A DNA stretch of 59,552 nt from Clostridiales bacterium. GTDB taxonomy: Bacteria; Bacillota; Clostridia; Oscillospirales; QAMX01. The position numbers were made by a program, and so were the translations under genes. Shown here piece after piece: positions 57,807 to 59,552 of the stretch. Each line of letters begins with the position of its first letter. Within the stretch, counting starts at the first letter, position 1. The stretch is from contig JAEDMJ010000006.1 in NCBI GenBank assembly GCA_016303065.1, positions 1-59,552 of the forward strand, read 5' to 3'. The notes below the pieces were generated by a model. That model made no database searches. It worked only from the letters and a program-made list of their open reading frames with translations, and had not been told where the DNA came from.

Positions 57807-58982
57807 GTGATAATTACCAAACCTCCCATGGGCTGGAACTCCTGGAACACTTTCGGCGAAAACATAAACGAAAAAGTGGTCATGGAGACCGCCGATCAAC
57901 TCGTCGAAAGCGGTCTCAAAGACTGCGGTTACGAGTATGTGATAATCGACGACTGCTGGAGCCTCCGCGAAAGAAACGAAAAGGGCGAGATCGTTCCCGA
58001 CCCCGAAAAATTTCCGCACGGCATGAAGTATGTCTCCGACTACGTCCACTCAAAGGGACTCAAGTTCGGAATGTATTCCTGCGCCGGAACGCTCACCTGC
58101 GCCCGCTATCCCGGAAGCTATGACCACGAATTTGTTGACGCAGAGTGCTTTGCCCGGTGGGGCGTCGACTATTTGAAATACGACTACTGCTTCCATCCAA
58201 GCTCCACCCGCGGCCACTATCTCTACAAGAGAATGGGGCTTGCCCTTGCAAACTGCGGAAGGGACATCGTCTTTGCCGCCTGCTCCTGGGGCGCGGAAAA
58301 CACGAAGACCTGGATAAAAGAGACCGGCGCGCACACCTGGCGCTCCACCGGCGACATCAACGATTCCTGGGAATCCATCAAGCATCTTGCCCAGGATCAG
58401 ATGCAGGTCACCGAGTACAACGGCAGCGGGTGCTTCAACGATATGGATATGCTCGTCGTCGGAATGAACGGCAGGGGCAACGTCGCCGTCACCGGTTGCA
58501 CCGCCGATGAATACCGGACTCACTTTGCGTTCTGGGCGATGATGGGCTCCCCCCTCATCATCGGCTGCGATCTCAGGAAGGCCGACGAGAACGCAATGGC
58601 GATTCTGAAGAACAGAATGCTCATCGAAATCGACCAGGACGAAGCTTACAGACAGCCCTTCTTCATCAACGCCGAACGGGAATTCAACAAAAACCGCACT
58701 CCCGGCGGCACGCTTTACGAATCATATCCCCTCGATGAATGCATCCTTGCAAGATTCCTCTCCAACGGCGATATCGCGCTCGGCGCTTTCAACTTCAGGG
58801 ACGGAGCTGTAAGGCTCAACGCCCAGCTTGACTCCATCGGGCTCGGCGAATGCACCGGCAAGACCCTCGAGCTCACAAGCGCCTGGACGGGCAAAACTTC
58901 AAGGGTCACAAACGGCACGCTGATCGTCGAACTGGGCGCTCACTGCTGCGAAGTGTTCAGAGCAAAGGTCGTCGACAAATAA
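57807..58982 (+). CDS. GH27 alpha-galactosidase
   Basis: 391 residues. The family start PPMGWNSWNTFG, IIDDCWS, the nucleophile in YLKYDYC (Asp126), the acid/base in RSTGDINDSW (Asp183) and a C-terminal beta domain are all present. It removes terminal alpha-galactose from oligosaccharides. No signal peptide, so it acts on imported sugars, like the GH36 enzyme at 24723. GTG start at 57807 behind AAAGGAG. It seems to be co-transcribed with the upstream tRNA-Leu and overlaps the next gene by one base (TAATG). Confidence 0.95.
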   Translation: MIITKPPMGWNSWNTFGENINEKVVMETADQLVESGLKDCGYEYVIIDDCWSLRERNEKGEIVPDPEKFPHGMKYVSDYVHSKGLKFGMYSCAGTLTCARYPGSYDHEFVDAECFARWGVDYLKYDYCFHPSSTRGHYLYKRMGLALANCGRDIVFAACSWGAENTKTWIKETGAHTWRSTGDINDSWESIKHLAQDQMQVTEYNGSGCFNDMDMLVVGMNGRGNVAVTGCTADEYRTHFAFWAMMGSPLIIGCDLRKADENAMAILKNRMLIEIDQDEAYRQPFFINAEREFNKNRTPGGTLYESYPLDECILARFLSNGDIALGAFNFRDGAVRLNAQLDSIGLGECTGKTLELTSAWTGKTSRVTNGTLIVELGAHCCEVFRAKVVDK

Positions 58983-59173
58983 TGAGCCGCTGCAAAACCT
59001 GCGGCAGAGAACTCTCGCCCAACGACGTCGGACTGACGAAAAAGCTCATCAACAGGGGCGCCGACGAGTTTTACTGCATAAACTGTCTTGCGTCGGCTTT
59101 CAGGTGCGATGTATCCGTGCTTGAGGAAAAGATCGAACAGTTCAGGGCTCAGGGCTGCACCCTGTTCGTCTGA
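58982..59173 (+). CDS. Small zinc-finger protein coupled to the GH27 gene
   Basis: 63 residues with CKTCGREL and FYCINCLA, a four-Cys zinc-binding pattern, and a C-terminal Cys-containing helix (VSVLEEKIEQFRAQGC). Its ATG shares a base with the GH27 stop, so it should be translated by reinitiation. I do not recognise a named family. A strong terminator follows. Confidence 0.8.
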   Translation: MSRCKTCGRELSPNDVGLTKKLINRGADEFYCINCLASAFRCDVSVLEEKIEQFRAQGCTLFV

Positions 59174-59190
59174 GTTTCAAACGAAGATAA

Positions 59191-59226
59191 AAACGGACGG
59201 AATTTCTGATTCCGTCCGTTTTTTTT
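59191..59226. terminator. Terminator between the GH27 unit and hydF
   Basis: AAACGGACGGAAT and ATTCCGTCCGTTT form a 13-bp stem followed by T residues on the plus strand; the A-rich left flank gives a T run for the convergent hydF transcript. Confidence 0.92.
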
Positions 59227-59231
59227 GCCTT

Positions 59232-59552
59232 TCAGCGCTCTTCCAGAAGTTTCAGTATTTTCGGGAACGGCTCGACCGAACGGCGCAAAATGCCGTGCAT
59301 CATGGCAATGGCGATCCCGTAATTTGTAATCGGCGTTCCGTTTGCGGCGCACCGGGCGATACGCGACTTCATCTCTTTTTCGTTGAGCATACATCCGCCG
59401 CAGTGTACCACAAGGGCGTATTCCGACGTGTCCTCCGGGAACTCCGTTCCCGAGGTGAACGAAAATTCAAGGTCTTTTCCAGTATATTCCCGTATCCAGC
59501 CGGGAAGCTTGACCGTTCCGATGTCCTTGCACTGGCGGTGGTGTGTGCAGCC
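59232..59552 (-). CDS. hydF: [FeFe] hydrogenase maturase HydF, C-terminal part
   Basis: The visible 106 residues run off the right edge of the window. They contain the HydF cluster motif: CTHHRQC at the edge and HCGGCM about 50 residues on, followed by GTPITNYGIAIAMMHGIL. HydF is the GTPase scaffold that carries the diiron precursor to the hydrogenase. It supports active H-cluster assembly for the two hydrogenases at 38995-43276. The N-terminal GTPase domain is outside the window; start not visible. Stop at 59232-59234. Confidence 0.92.
   Translation of the reverse strand, partial: GCTHHRQCKDIGTVKLPGWIREYTGKDLEFSFTSGTEFPEDTSEYALVVHCGGCMLNEKEMKSRIARCAANGTPITNYGIAIAMMHGILRRSVEPFPKILKLLEER

Noticed and set aside
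1..59552. CRISPR array, insertion sequence or prophage
   Set aside because: No spaced direct-repeat series, transposase, integrase or phage structural gene is visible on either strand.

Overview
The window looks like a chromosomal segment from an anaerobic, fermentative Clostridia-type Firmicute with a moderately high GC content, perhaps a gut Oscillospirales- or Christensenellales-like lineage; the lineage is an inference. The support is strong AGGAGG-type ribosome binding sites with frequent TTG/GTG starts, a T-box leader, a remA-gmk-rpoZ-priA-def-fmt-rsmB-rlmN-prpC-prkC-rsgA housekeeping block in the usual Firmicute order, Rex, [FeFe] hydrogenases and a tRNA without encoded CCA. Many promoters can be read directly, nearly all with a 17-bp spacer. 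I see no insertion sequence, prophage, CRISPR array or clear base-composition break.

Layout: 78-1857 (-) is a tryptophan T-box leader and trpB2. 1994-7268 holds an SGNH esterase, a YugP-type Zn peptidase, a gene-free stretch with a phased TGTGGA array, and a MATE transporter plus exonuclease III divergent from a membrane protein. 7491-23451 (+) is one long operon: uppP, ftsK/spoIIIE, yicC, remA, gmk, rpoZ, priA, def, fmt, rsmB, rlmN, prpC, prkC, rsgA. A terminator that overlaps the start of apbE follows, then a GH36 alpha-galactosidase and a lipoprotein.

27470-44513 (-) is the outstanding region: eighteen tightly packed co-directional genes with no visible internal terminator. They run rex, two (2Fe-2S) thioredoxin-like proteins, a PAS-containing sensory [FeFe] hydrogenase (group C-like), a SpoIIE-type phosphatase, a group B-like [FeFe] hydrogenase, an LDH-fold dehydrogenase with a malate-type specificity residue, fumarase, hdrB-hdrC-hdrA, flxD-flxC-flxB-flxA, an anchor-less frdB-frdA pair and a small SemiSWEET-like membrane protein. 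Read as a pathway it gives oxaloacetate to malate to fumarate to succinate, coupled to a soluble NADH-oxidising Flx-Hdr electron-transfer machine and a ferredoxin-type hydrogenase, under a NADH/NAD+ sensor. My main hypothesis is a cytosolic electron-bifurcating NADH:fumarate reductase/ferredoxin (H2) system.

44748-59552 holds an acetyl-xylan-esterase-like hydrolase divergent from dxs-tlyA-argR-recN-ygjP, a lone half-size chromate transporter, murA convergent with a DUF368 lipid-carrier translocase, a PiT-type transporter, an alkaline-phosphatase-superfamily protein, a zinc-ribbon membrane protein, a tRNA-Leu(UAG) apparently co-transcribed with a GH27 alpha-galactosidase and a small zinc-finger protein, and, cut by the window edge, the C-terminus of the hydrogenase maturase HydF. 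The two alpha-galactosidases and two esterases indicate a plant-polysaccharide diet.
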